64,000 bases of DNA. Source: Rhynchosporium graminicola. Lineage: Eukaryota; Ascomycota; Leotiomycetes; Helotiales; Ploettnerulaceae. Both the position numbers and the translations under genes were made by a program. The stretch lies in NCBI GenBank assembly GCA_900074885.1, contig FJUW01000003.1, forward strand, positions 62,001 to 126,000, written 5' to 3'. This document shows positions 33,536-45,413 of this stretch, piece by piece. The notes below the pieces were generated by a model, which did not search any database, was not told the DNA's origin, and worked only from the letters and a program-made list of their open reading frames with translations. Every line of letters begins with the position of its first letter. Positions within the stretch are counted from its first letter, which is position 1.

Positions 33536-36026
33536 TTCAAGGAAGCAGGAACTCTTGGATGTGCAATGCAGTTGTGAATTTAGTTGTTCAATCGTCAAGG
33601 GAGTAGAATTATACTGAGTTGGACTTTTGTCGAACATGAAGCAGAAACTGCGCAGGCGAGTTATTAAATTTATTCATTGCTCTAATATGCTCGAGCCAAA
33701 GAGGAAAGTGGAAAGAGCGGGGCGACCATCCTGGTCTACTCAAGCTGGCAACCTAGAGCCCACACATAAAACTTTCCTAACATGATCTCGCGAAGTTTCT
33801 CGAGTCAGATATGCACTGAATCCAAGAGTGTACTCGCAGCAAAGGTATGGGGGAAAATAGAGTTAGTCATCGGCCTTTCCTCTTCTCAATAGCTAGTAGT
33901 TATACTCTTTTTATCTTAGGAAATCAGCAGGACGTCAGTATTCTTTCGGTGAAAATGCTTCCTCTCGGCACCCCGTTCTAATTCGAATCAAGGTATCGTT
34001 AGAACTGATTGGAACTTTAAATTGTCTTTATGCTTCTCGGCTAGATACATTTGAGCAGATGGATCTTATCATTACCTGGTGTTTTTACTGCAAACGTTGC
34101 TATACTGGCTTGCAACACATGCAACAGCGGAAGGAAAGGGGTTTAGATCCTGAAGACAGCCGTAAGATCCATCTGAAGCCTTCAAGACGCCCTCGAAACG
34201 AACGCAAATGTCAATATTGCACTAAGAAGGTTCTGATCTGTATCTTTCCACACAACATCACTGATCTTAATTCATCCCTAGTAGCCAGAGCTCCGGAAAA
34301 GCTCATAATTAGCTAGCTAGTATACCCGTATAATGTTTATAGACTTGTATTATCCGGGTCATGCTCCAGAATAGGACGGCTGTCCCAGTCATATTACAAC
34401 CGTCCTATTCGTTCGTCCAAACCAATGTTTACTTGTAAAATCTAGGCTTCTATCAGATCGCTTAACCTGTAGTAGCTCGGCTAGTTCACATAGCGCTTGT
34501 TGTTACCATATTGTTACCATGTTGATTGATTTAAGGAGATAGTGTTGGGTCCACGCCGGCTCGGTCCGCCTATTATATCTGGTACCGACAGATTAATCCT
34601 CGCGGGTCCTTTAAATACCCTGAAGGTAAAAATAGAAACTTCTCCTTTACCCCACTTCACTATTGATCTCGACAAAAATATAATTGCTGACAGATTTGAC
34701 CCAGATCACCTGTCCGATATCTACTAGTCAGCCGACCCAACATGCACCCCGTCGCTTCTTTATTATTGGATGCATTCTAGGTACAAGACTAGTCACGAAT
34801 CTTTGTTGCTATGTAGTTTTTTGTACCTTGGCGATCTTTGGTGGTTGTGTTTTGGGTTACTGCCTAGGGGTTCCGAATGCGACCAGTTTCTGGAGAACCT
34901 GACACGAGCTCAATGAGCCATAAATTGCCCAAAGAGGAATCAATACATACCTGAACCAACTGCAGAGGATTATTTTATGATAAGCTGCTCACAGAGAAAT
35001 AAGAAGGCTCTTGTTTCCGCAGAATAGCATGACTAGACATTCGGACATCGTCGTTCTAATTTCTTCGACTAGCAAGGAAAGGTGACGATAGACTGTCCAG
35101 ATATACCAAATTTTACATCGCTAGGCTATTGATGTTGGTGTCTAAAATGGCATGGAGAGTCTCAATTGCACCAAAGTGTATGCTTACAAACGTGCCACCT
35201 TCATACAAACCTGCTAAGTTTGTCTTAGTTGTCTAGCGTTTAGTAAGCTATGGCTATTTTTACACGTATCTTCGGGTGCAATATATAATTTCCATGTATG
35301 AATATGGTCTTTTGTCTGTTTACTCCCTCTAATATCCAAGGGCCACTCCTTCACGAACTGGCTACTGGCGAACCGGATTGATACATGATTCTCACTGGCC
35401 ACAATGACAATATCTCGAAGAGACGATACAACAATGTATTAAATGTTTGAATAGGCTCCGTAGATTCTATCGTACACTTTTGTATAAGCGCAAATGCGAG
35501 GCTGGACGATTCGTCTCTGATGAATAGAAAGCGATCAGAATCAAGCGTCAGAAATGTTTTACGGGATTTGATCATGATAAAAGAATCATGGTACAAAAGC
35601 TATTGCAAATCAATTTGATTTAATTTTTCACATTTCACGAGCTAATCCGGGACTGGTTCTCCCATTTACTGGAAAAGAATTGGGTCAGCCTTGAGTGCCT
35701 TTCGGTGGCTCTTTCCCTTTTCGTCAGCATTGAGAACGGCACGAGCATCTGCAAGCATGTCATTTCTGCACTCTCGATCATATTCTCTCCTCACGTTTTC
35801 TCATCAATAGCATCTTCATCATCCAGTATCTGTTAACTATATCGCTACAAGGTTGTATCTTTGCGTCATTTCCTGACGACTACTGGTGACTTTGGCCTAG
35901 CAGACACCCAAAGCACAAAGTCGAGAGAATGGCAACAGTGGAAGAAGCCCTTCAAACAGAGTCCATACAATTCATTTATCCACGAAGCCTTCAATTGCTG
36001 GTTAAACGATTACCAATCGAGGCAAT
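33536..36026. other. Intergenic region
   Basis: Oxygenase promoter on the left, then no recognisable gene. A 199-base LTR-like segment is at 34544-34742. Open frames such as 34059-34316 have no family motif. Confidence 0.55.
34544..34742. mobile_element. Possible solo LTR or small inverted-repeat element
   Basis: Starts TGTTGGGTC and ends GACCCAACA, a perfect 9-base terminal inverted repeat with the TG...CA ends of LTRs. The length is 199 bases. An internal TTTAAATACC could be a TATA element, as in small Copia-type LTRs. The flanking five bases (GATAG and TGCAC) do not match, so no target duplication is seen. Confidence 0.4.
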
Positions 36027-37503
36027 TTGAATCAGAAAGATACAATGGCTGAAGATGACGGCAATCCTCTGAAACAGCAGAACGACCACTCTAAGATAAG
36101 CCATGGTTTCACCCCACATATACAGCCATGGACTCCCATCAACGCGAAAACTCCTCATCGCGATTCAGATACCAACGCTGCAAATGTCAAGAACAAGCAC
36201 TTCACTCCGAGGACAACAAGTAAGCCCTCAAAGGCAGGTCCAGGAACCATTTTATCCGCGACGCCTCCGCCTGGTGAAAGTGCAAAGATCCACCAAGATG
36301 CTTCAAACACGAGTGACACGCTGGCTGAGAGCAGTAGTATTGACCTAGGGCGGAAGAAAGACCGCACAAGAATCATGACTCGTTGATCTATGACAGTCTC
36401 GGTGTCTGAGGATAGTGTCAGGACCGATTGGGATGATTGGAACATAGACTGTACAATGGCTGGAAACCGTGGCACTAATCCGCGTTGGGATAGACCTCGC
36501 TCGAGTGTTTCTATCTCATCTCCTTTGAATCCAATGAATCTGGAAAGTGCAAACGCAGAAACCCATCAGGGTGTTGAGAACACGAATGATTCAATGGTTG
36601 GACACTATGGCAACCGGTCGGACCGGAATGAAGCATCCTCGAATATGGCCAGTACGTCAGTCTCATATTCCGTGGCTCAGGATGTTGCCGACGCGAATGA
36701 AAGTGGCTCGAGATCCTCTCTGCTGATGTCCTCTGGTCAGAATGCGGCTTACAGACTCAATATAACGACGTCAAATGCTGGCGAGGCGAGTGGCCATTCT
36801 CTGCGTTCGGACATACAGCGTGTAGAAGTAATTGGAAAGCCGATTCTTGGTGAAACCTGTGGCAAAGGAGATTGTAAGCTGGTCTTCCACGGCAAGGGTA
36901 TAGTCCAACACCGGAGAACATGTGATGAGTTCTACCGGGTACAATGGAGAGACGGAGAAGATTGGGGAATTCCGGTTCGCCTGTCGATTTCGAGGGTTTG
37001 ACTCCTGCGGTTACAATTCGCGTAGACTTGTCAGTGTGCAGAATCACGAACACTCATGTCGAAAATATATTCATAAGGGGCTCGAAGATGCCGATCAAGT
37101 TACCAGCGACAACGGGAAAGCAAGTCGACCTCCCCTTATCTTGGAGAAATACCGGTGGAACGAGAAAGACATGCAACGCTGCAATACAGGAGCTTGTAGG
37201 CTAGCATTCCATAGGAATTACATCCTTCGTCACATTAAAAATTGTGACGGTTTGGAGCGAGAGATGTTGCGTGATGAGTACTGTTGTCGATGCCAGGGCA
37301 CGAAACAGAAGTGTACCTTTCACAGCAGTCGGCTACCAGATGTCCTTTCACATGAAGTAGGGTGCGGGAGGGGCAGATTTGAAGATCCCAAGACTGGGAA
37401 GTTCTGGTATATTTGTCAATTCTGCGGGAATCAGCTGCAGAACCTTATAGCGCGAGGCTGGCACGAGAGCCGCTATCACATGAATGCGAAGAGCGCAACA
37501 TAG
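36027..37503 (+). pseudogene. Broken Cys/His-rich (zinc-finger-like) protein gene
   Basis: Three open segments form one protein if two lesions are ignored. The 36027-36386 frame runs into a TGA at 36384-36386 and goes on in the same frame from 36390 to 37001. A change to the next frame inside 36922-37001 is then needed to reach 37503. No GT...AG intron of normal size fits the second break. The N-terminal half is Ser/Asn-rich. The C-terminal half repeats a C-x(4-5)-C-x(n)-H-x(3)-C pattern: CGKGDCKLVFHGKG..HRRTC, CNTGACRLAFHRNYILRHIK, then CRCQGTKQKC and CQFCGNQ..WHESRYH. These resemble C2H2/CCHC fingers, but I do not recognise the family. Either a pseudogene or two sequencing errors. Confidence 0.5.
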
Positions 37504-40341
37504 ATAGCTTAGCACGAGAGAACTTACACCGATAAATACACAGCCTGCTCAGCGGAACAAAACTTATGATGACCTGAAACTCTTTCGTGACTTCAACTAA
37601 ACGTATTTCAGCATCAACGCGCTAAGCGAGACCAGATCAAACAAATAAAGTCCCGAAGATTCAGCTAAACATGTCTAAATTCGTTCCAGGACCCGAACGG
37701 TAAACGGTATTATTACAAAGGCTTTAGGAGAGACTAGGAATACTCTTTCAATAAGTTCTACAATTACCATTATCAAGTATTATACATCAATCTCCCCAAG
37801 CCCTTGCCCAGGCTTTGAAAATAGAGAAGTGTAAATGAGATCGCCGACACGAGAAAGTTCAGGACACCCCTTGAAAGTAGAACTTCAAAATCGTATAACG
37901 ATGATGACTTTAACAGGTAGGTGATGATAAGAAAGATCCCCGAATTGCTTTCGCTGAAATTTTGATGGCGTTTGGAAGATGGGAGTGAAAATCGGTGAGA
38001 ACGAGCCGTGATTAGCGGTTGGGGAGAGAAGTCTTTTTGACACCACGGCAAGAAGAGTGGATTAGTAGGATGAGTAGTATCCAACAGCGCAGTTAAGATT
38101 ACTCAAGTACCGGGAGCATGCTCTGGGTAATTCTGAGTTCAGTTCATTTGAGTAAATCACGCTGATTTGAGAGTGGAGTTGAGTGCACCACCTACCTAGC
38201 TTTCGTGTTTGAGTTGACTCGGAGTGGGATGTAGTAAGTATTTCAGGTTGGCATAAAGCAGGTAAAAAAGGAGGCGTAACAAATACGCTCACTTGCCAAA
38301 ATGTAAGCCTAGAATAGATAAATGTTCAAGTTTTGGTTTAGCACCGGGTGATATTTAGCTTACCGCCTACATTAGCGTATAAGGTTTACATGGGTAAACA
38401 TGAAAGCAGTAAGCTAACTGTTACCTTTCACATCTGCATGGAAGAATGTATATAATCAGTAAGTAGTACTTTAAGTTCTACTTGGAATCGAATCAGATGG
38501 CGACTAAGTTGACTCGACCACGCTAGATAGATGCACCTTCGAGCTGAGTCGGGACTCTCTCAGACTATACCCAACTCAACTCAAGTCCTTTGTAGAGCTA
38601 GCAAGTGTTGGATCGCACCGGAAAAAAGAAGCTGACCGGAATGACACGTTTGCTTGAGAGATCGTCGGTAGAAATACAGTGTTATCTTTTCCACGTGCTA
38701 GAAACAAGTGATGCAACTTAGTCTCGCAACTTGCAGGGTATCACGCCCTGAATTACGAAGAAGCCTTGTGGCGAGGCTCTCAAGAACACATGTTCGCGTC
38801 TACGCCTAGGATGTAAACCACTGATCCTCGATGCTCAACGATTTAGCCGTGAGATTCTACGAAGAAATCGCAATTCCGCAAATCTTCCAACATTCCTCTC
38901 CGATGAATAGGCTACATCTCACTGATAGATTCATCGCGAAGTATCTATCCCCTTATGTCTGCAGTCTGCCTGCTGATATTACTCCTCATTTCTTGTTTCT
39001 TAAAACCCATCATTTAACTCTGATGTCGTCCGTCAGTATGCAGCCAAACCTCCATCTAAGAAAAACCACCACCTGCAATGCAAGTTCCCTCTGATCCACG
39101 ATCTTAAAACCATCGCACCGAACACGAGTCTACGTACTGAAGCCTTTCTCTTTGAAAGTCTTCGAGTCGATGGTAGAGGCTACAGCTAGCTATGCCAGAC
39201 AAACCCAAGTACTACCATACGATACCACATCTCTCACCCCGATTCTTACCAATGAGCTAAAAATCGAATAATCATCTCCACGGACCTCACACTATCCGGC
39301 ATTCCATCCCCTTATCTACATCCTCTCGCGCTCTCTCTCCTTCCCTCTCTTCATCTCTCTGAAGTCTGAATAAAACCTAGGACTCGAAATCCCCCAACGC
39401 ATCCCAGCTCAACCGCACACATACAACTACTCACACCTCCTCCCACCTCCACCCACATCCCAAATCTCACACCCCTTTCTCCTTCCCTTCTCTTCTCTCC
39501 CCTTCCCTTCCCTTCCTAATTCCACCCTCATCCCCCCATCCCCCTTCCACGATTCCAATTCCCAATTCCCAATCCATCCTCCTCAATTAGCAAGCACCCG
39601 ACCACGCCACCCCCACCCCGCTCCTCCTCTCCTCCTCACCATCCAAACGACACCTATCAAAGTCCCTCCTTGAAAAAAAAAAAACATATCTCCATCTACC
39701 AAATACCTCCTCGCCTACTTCGCGCTCACTCGACTCAATTCTCTTCGTCGCAGAGTCTTGTTTTGATTCGAGACGTACTTGGGATTCAGGATTCCAAACA
39801 TAGCTAGCTCCTCAGTGAACGAATGACTGACAAATCTGCTCACGAATAGAAAGGACCAGGATTTGTCAATATTCAGAGCCGCTTGTTATCTTCTTAATGT
39901 CCGGGCTCTATAGCATTTGACGATTGACGTATTCCTCAAGACGAATCAGTCCAACCTGGCTGCATAAAGAGATAACGGTCAAATCACCTGTGCATTTGAG
40001 AGGGTTTCAAGCAGTATCAAATGTAAACACATACCAGAGCAAGTACAAGCGAGGAAGTTTGATGTGTTAGAGCCTCATATTATTGTAGATCCATCCTCGC
40101 TCCTGGAGCCATAATCGCATGGTGATACAAGCAAAGTTGTAAATCTATGTACGAGAATGTAATCTTTCAAGCTACTCATGTGCAAATGTGTATAGACCTC
40201 CCCTCCAAAATTTCCTGATCAATCTGATCTTCCCAGAGCGCTGTCAATGCCAAATGAATGTTCTTTTATACTCCTCACACTTCTATAACCGTCCGCCCAT
40301 TAAATCATTAGAATCGCAAGGTGAGAATGCATTTGAGGTGT
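37504..40341. other. Intergenic region with strong pyrimidine tract
   Basis: No gene recognised. From about 39290 to 39700 the plus strand is CT-rich (repeated CTTCCCTTCTCTTC-type runs). In filamentous fungi this commonly precedes a plus-strand transcription start, but no matching plus-strand coding region follows before the GPI-protein gene on the other strand. A non-coding transcript is possible. Confidence 0.5.
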
Positions 40342-41394
40342 TTACAAGACCATGGCGATAAGACCAGCAACCATGGCACCAAGACCAACGGATCGGACAC
40401 CAGCGCCGTTTCCAACCTGGACAGGTCCGGTTGGGCTGGGACCTGCGGAAGGAGAAGCGAACCCACTGGTCTCGATAGAGGCAGATGGGTATGGTGCAAC
40501 TGGAATAGCCGTGGTGGGAGCAGCGGACCCGCTAGTCTCGACAGAGCCAGTTGGATATGGGGCACTTGGAGCAGAAGCTGGGTAGGTGGCAGCTGGAGAA
40601 CCAGGGATTGGAACAACCACGGTAGAGTAGATTGGGACAGTGAAGGTGCCTGGGGTAGTGACTGGGTAGGTCGAGACACCGATGGTGATCGTAGTTGGCT
40701 CCGGGCCTAATGGTGTCAGCAAAATGCGATTCGAACGATAGCAAATTCAGAAACTTACAGTAAGTGGTGGTAGATCCAACGAGCACAGTGGTGGTTGTAC
40801 CAGGGTAGGTCTTGGTGGCTGTGCATGGGCAATCGGTAATGGTCAGAGTTGTGGCCTTAGTGATCGTGTATGTCTTGCTGTTCTGGACAATAGTCGTTGG
40901 GGCAGGGCCTTGAAATGGGATTAGTGGATTTCCCTGCGAAGCAAGAAAGGTGTACTTACAGTAAGTGGTGTAAGACTTGACGACCTCGGTTGTTGTGACC
41001 CAGACGGGAGTGTAGGTCGCGTTCTGGTGTGGTGGAGGAGCGACGTAAGAATGAGGAACCTGAGTTGGGTAAGGAGTTGGCTTGGCCGAGTAAGAGTACG
41101 TGCAAGGGCAGTCGGTGATGGTGAGAGTCTGCGAAGCGGTTGCGGTGTATGTCTTGGTGCCTTGATGGAGGGTTAGCAACGAGTTCGCAAAGCTTCAGTG
41201 ACAACAGCAGCCAGAGAACCAGGGAATACCAGTCATTCCTTACCTTGGGTGAAAGTAGTGGCCTCTGGGCAGAAAGTCGTGTAGATGTCCGTGGTCACAG
41301 TGGTGTAGACTGGTGCAGTGCCGTTCCATCCAGATGCGTGAGCCTGAGCGACGGCAGCGAAGCCGAGGACGGCGAGATTCTGGACCGACAACAT
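40342..41394 (-). CDS. GPI-anchored, Thr/Ser-rich cell-wall protein
   Basis: Extracellular wall protein with four exons, about 41244-41394, 40961-41160, 40759-40908 and 40342-40706 (inner borders good to a base or two). It begins [20 protein letters not shown], a clear signal peptide. Two to three related modules follow, each with a TTY-C-P-x-PTT start and a (K/S)[18 protein letters not shown] block. Then comes a Ser/Pro/Thr/Ala-rich stalk and a C-terminal GPI signal (GNGAG followed by the hydrophobic [15 protein letters not shown]). Introns fall near the same codons of each module (after TTY), so exon duplication likely built the gene. The style matches fungal clock-controlled or stress-induced small GPI proteins of the CCG-6 type. 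Likely role is wall structure or surface (family knowledge). Confidence 0.85.
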
Positions 41395-41601
41395 TTTGAT
41401 GATTTAACGACGGTGGTGTTTGTTGTAGAAACGAAAGTGGTGGTGTTTTGAGTTGAAATGTAAGGCTGAGAATGTACAGTACAAGACAAGACAAGACAAG
41501 ACAGATACGGTCGATGAACGAAAGTGAGTTGTGGATGGGGAGAGGAGGAGAGAGAGAGAGAGAGAGGAGAGAAGTGATGGGGACGACGAGAGATATATGT
41601 G

Positions 41602-41647
41602 CTCTGCTCTGCTCTGCTCTGCTCTGCTCTGCTCTGCTCTGCTCTGT
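41602..41647. repeat. (CTCTG)n microsatellite
   Basis: About nine tandem CTCTG pentamers, in the upstream region of the GPI-protein gene. Confidence 0.9.
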
Positions 41648-41764
41648 TCTCCATCTGGCGTGCATGCAATGCAGAACTAGCAAGCGCGGAAAGATGGATC
41701 GAAGTGAAGCGAGGTGGAAGTGGATTGGTTGTACAGTCAGTAGCTGAGTGAGGCAGGAACGATG

Positions 41765-41803
41765 GAGGAAGGAAGGAAGGAAGGAAGGAAGGAAGGAAGG
41801 AAG
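41765..41803. repeat. (GGAA)n microsatellite
   Basis: About nine tandem GGAA tetramers, about 370-410 bases upstream of the GPI-protein start codon. Confidence 0.9.
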
Positions 41804-42265
41804 GCCCATTGGATGAAGTGACGTGAAGTGTGGGCCCATCCCTGCCTACCTACTTGTATAGTATACCAGGTAGTTTAAGGTACCTTCCTTCCGTACAAGA
41901 TACTCAAGTACCTCTGTGGATCACCTCACCTCACCTCATGGATTGGGTAGGCAGGCGATGGACTGGACTGGACGGAAAATAGTGGAGCGGAGTGGATCGT
42001 CTCAACACGGTGACTACAAGTGAAGGCTTGTTGAACGAACCAGGAACAGGAACTGATTGCATGAAGCAGGAACGATCGACTATCCCAGCCCAACCCAACC
42101 CATGACAAGTATGACATGACCTGGCGTGAAAGACATCCCATGGCACAGCAACCTAACTTGCAAGTCAGCGAGCAAGTGAGCGAGCATTGGCGGGAAATCT
42201 TGCAGCTCGTAGGTTGGCGTACTCGTGCGGACTTCCCAGTTCTCACTCATTCTCGTATACGAAGT

Positions 42266-42289
42266 GGGTAGGTAGGTAGGTAGGTAGGT
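42266..42289. repeat. (GGTA)n microsatellite
   Basis: Five to six tandem GGTA/GTAG units. Confidence 0.85.
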
Positions 42290-42770
42290 CCGTCTCTAGG
42301 CACGAACTAGGCTTGAAGTTGCTTTCAAAACTAGGAACTTTACCAGTTCTTTAGTCTACTTACGAGCAGGTAGTACTCTTGAATGTCTTGGATGTGCACA
42401 TGCAAAAGGGAAGTCAGGGAAAGAAAGCCCCGGCGTTAGTGATCAAGGTTGACAGCTGTAAAGTTAACTTATGGTTGGTTGGTCAGGTTCCTGGGCGGAA
42501 GAAAGGGTTCGAGGGTTCGAGGGTTCGGATGATCAGAAAACTCTGTATAATAAGGTAAGTTGGGCAAGGTATATCTCACGGCTATACATACCTACCTGCA
42601 AATCAAATACATGCAGGCCGTTATGAAGCAATCAACAGGACAGACTCGGAACGGTACCGTACCTTGACCCGCTTGCGCATAAAAAATAAAACAGGCGTTG
42701 AACACATCGACATGGCCAAGTAGTACCTACAGTACGGAAGCACCACCGAACAGAGTAAGGTTGAGCCGAG

Positions 42771-42812
42771 CACGGACACGGACACGGACACGGACACGGA
42801 CACGGACACGGG
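42771..42812. repeat. (CACGGA)n microsatellite
   Basis: About six to seven tandem CACGGA hexamers. Short minus-strand open frames crossing it (SVSVSV, PCPCPC) are artefacts of the repeat. Confidence 0.9.
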
Positions 42813-44815
42813 AAGTCCAGTGAGTGCTCCAAGCGTTGTTCCGCCCTGCCAAGCCTAAGCTAGTCGAAGCCAATCCTAGCCACGCATTAACACCCACCCC
42901 ACTATTCCTTGCCCCCCACCATCGTCATCAGCCATGCATGCAAAATTGAGAGACAACCTTGGAATTTGGAAAAACTGGAAATTCTCTTTCTCCCTTGCCC
43001 CCTCAGACCCCCTCAGGACTCTCCTCTCTCCTCTCTCCCTCCCTATGCTTCTAGAGTGTTGAGAGGACGGCCGGTTGGACACTATTGAGGCCTCTTACTA
43101 TTCTTATCCCATCACATGGCATCGTGCCGACGATTGCACCGAAGCCTTTCCGAATCACATTTACTAACAGTAATATGCTAGCATACTACTATAGTTATAC
43201 TCGGTCCCAGGAAACAGAGAAGGCTGGATTGGATCGATGGATCGATCTGATCGCTAAGCCCGGCCGGCTGATGGCGGCCTTTCCCCCGTCCGTCATTGCT
43301 TGAGTCATGAAGGCGGGAGTGAGTTCCTGACTAAGGTATCTTTCCTTCCGCTAGCAGGCGACATCCACTATCTAACGATCGGAGCGACCGTTCTTTTGTT
43401 CGTCTGGTGTAGTGCGCTCGGAGAATAAACGTCTTTAGGTAGGTAGATAGATAGATAGATAAAAATAGAATACCTCCGAGATCTTCATGGAAGATGAGAA
43501 TTCGAGAGTGGCAAGTTACTGACTGCCAGCCAGTTGATAGGAAACTTCACTGGTCACTCAAACTACACGATTCTGCACGCAGCTTAGTAAACTGTCTCGA
43601 TATGAGAAAGCAATAAACATGTGAATGAGAAACCCACCTTCGCTTGAAGCATCAGGCATAACAGGCATAGTACGAAAGTACCGCATTGTATGGTATTCTG
43701 ATATTTACTTTTTCATAGAGTACCTAAGATCTTCAGATTCATCAGTCGAGTCGGCTTCTATTCCGGGATTTCAACCATAACTTAGTAAGAACCGTAGCAG
43801 TAAATAAGCTTCCGTCATTGGTTGCCGCCACAGGGCTGGCCCCAGGCTAGAAAATGAAAAGAAACTAATACTAGCTCTTGAGGCTAAAGATGCTCCACCC
43901 TTCCCACTCACTCCCTACCTACCTACTCAAGACAACCTGGAATACGAGAACCTGGCAGACCCGGGCTCGGCATGGATCTTTTAATCTCTTCGCTCTTCTC
44001 CCAAGTCCTGATCCAGAGCTTCCGTTTTGGCCGGTCCCCTGATTAAGAAGTCAATTCCTCAACCTAGCAGGCCGGAAGAAAGTCAATACCGAAAATTAGA
44101 AACACAACCCCCAACATCCCGGGAGGACATCATCATCACATCCCATTCTGCGAAATTACGATCTTCTTCACCTGACGAATCTGGACTGCCATTTCCCTGT
44201 TTGACGGTTATAATTACGGCATACGGGAGATGGGTATAGACTTATTCCAACGGCATGTCTCTGATAAGGCTGCCTGCCGATCTTCGGGCGATGTGAGGGT
44301 TCCTTCTCGACGACATCGGATAAGCCTCGGACATGAGACATTTCCGTATTGCTTAACTGGACAGACATAATTTGACAGCTCACTTCCTCGCTCGAACCCC
44401 CGATCCCTAGCGCGAAAAAGAAAAGCAATAGTCTCATCTCCTACGGAAGAGTTCAAGTCGAAACAAAAAAGAAAAAAGGCTGTACAGAAAAGAAGAAAGA
44501 AAAAAACCGTTCAAATTAAGAAAGCAGCTTCGGTATTTTTCCGGAAAAAATGGCTTCAGCCTCGTGCGTCAGTCATGTGTGGTCACGCCTTCGAGCCTAA
44601 CTTGCAAACAAAATCGTTGATAAATCAGAATTATTTACGCAATGCCGCCAGTGCGGACAAGGGAAAAGTGTTTGTTATGCTAACAAGCAATGCCTTGACG
44701 ACTAAAAACATAGCGTTCCTGGAAGCTTCATACGAGTATGGGCTCATCAATAACGACTCATCAATATCGACCCATCAGGATGAGTTTTCCTGCAGTCCTT
44801 TCTACTGTAGCTGCA

Positions 44816-44838
44816 GGTACGAAAGTACCTTTCGTACC
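44816..44838. repeat. Perfect 10-bp-arm hairpin
   Basis: GGTACGAAAG and CTTTCGTACC are exact inverted arms with a three-base loop. Confidence 0.6.
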
Positions 44839-45383
44839 TTTCAGGTTCTTGATTTCGCCCACCAGTCTAGCGACGCTCCGGAGACCGGGTATAAAGTTTG
44901 CGAATCTACAATACGAGAAGTTTCTACTGCAGTAGCAGGCCATGTCGAAGTGGCTTGATTGCTTGAGCCTCTTCTTACCGTCATCGCCATATCCATCGTC
45001 CATAGATGCACTTTGTATTTTCAGACATGCACTTGCGCCACACATACTTAAGTCAAAACCCCATCCATCAGCCCGCCATGCAAGGAGGTCTATGTAGCTC
45101 CAGAAACACAACCAAACCAAAGGTCGTCCTAAAACAGGCTCGTCGAATTTCACCTTCCCTCCTTTCCGTATTCCTGAAAAGTTCTCGACTTCGAACAATC
45201 AAAATCCTATCACTCCAACAGCCTCGGAAGCTCAAGATCGCGATGTCGTTACCTAGGAATACCCATCCCAGAAAAAGAGGGAAGAACCTCTCCTCAAAGG
45301 TACCTACCTAACCAAGCGAAGCACACCCGCATACTATTCTCCCCAGCATCTATCACATCAATCACATCACATCTCACAATCAA

Positions 45384-45413
45384 CGCACGCACGCACGCAC
45401 GCACGCACGCACG
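45384..45413. repeat. (ACGC)n microsatellite
   Basis: Seven tandem ACGC/GCAC tetramers. Confidence 0.9.

Noticed and set aside
34059..34316. 85-codon plus-strand frame with several Cys
   Set aside because: Cys pairs (CFYCKRC, CQYC) suggest a zinc finger at first sight, but there is no intron support, no family pattern and no neighbouring exon.
41240..41839. 199-codon minus-strand frame
   Set aside because: It crosses the signal-peptide exon in a wrong frame and then simple repeats; composition is an artefact of microsatellites.
42621..42832. SVSVSV and PCPCPC minus-strand frames
   Set aside because: Products of the (CACGGA)n repeat.
44575..45198. Opposed open frames of 127 and 145 codons
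   Set aside because: They overlap on opposite strands, have no recognisable domain and no conserved motif.
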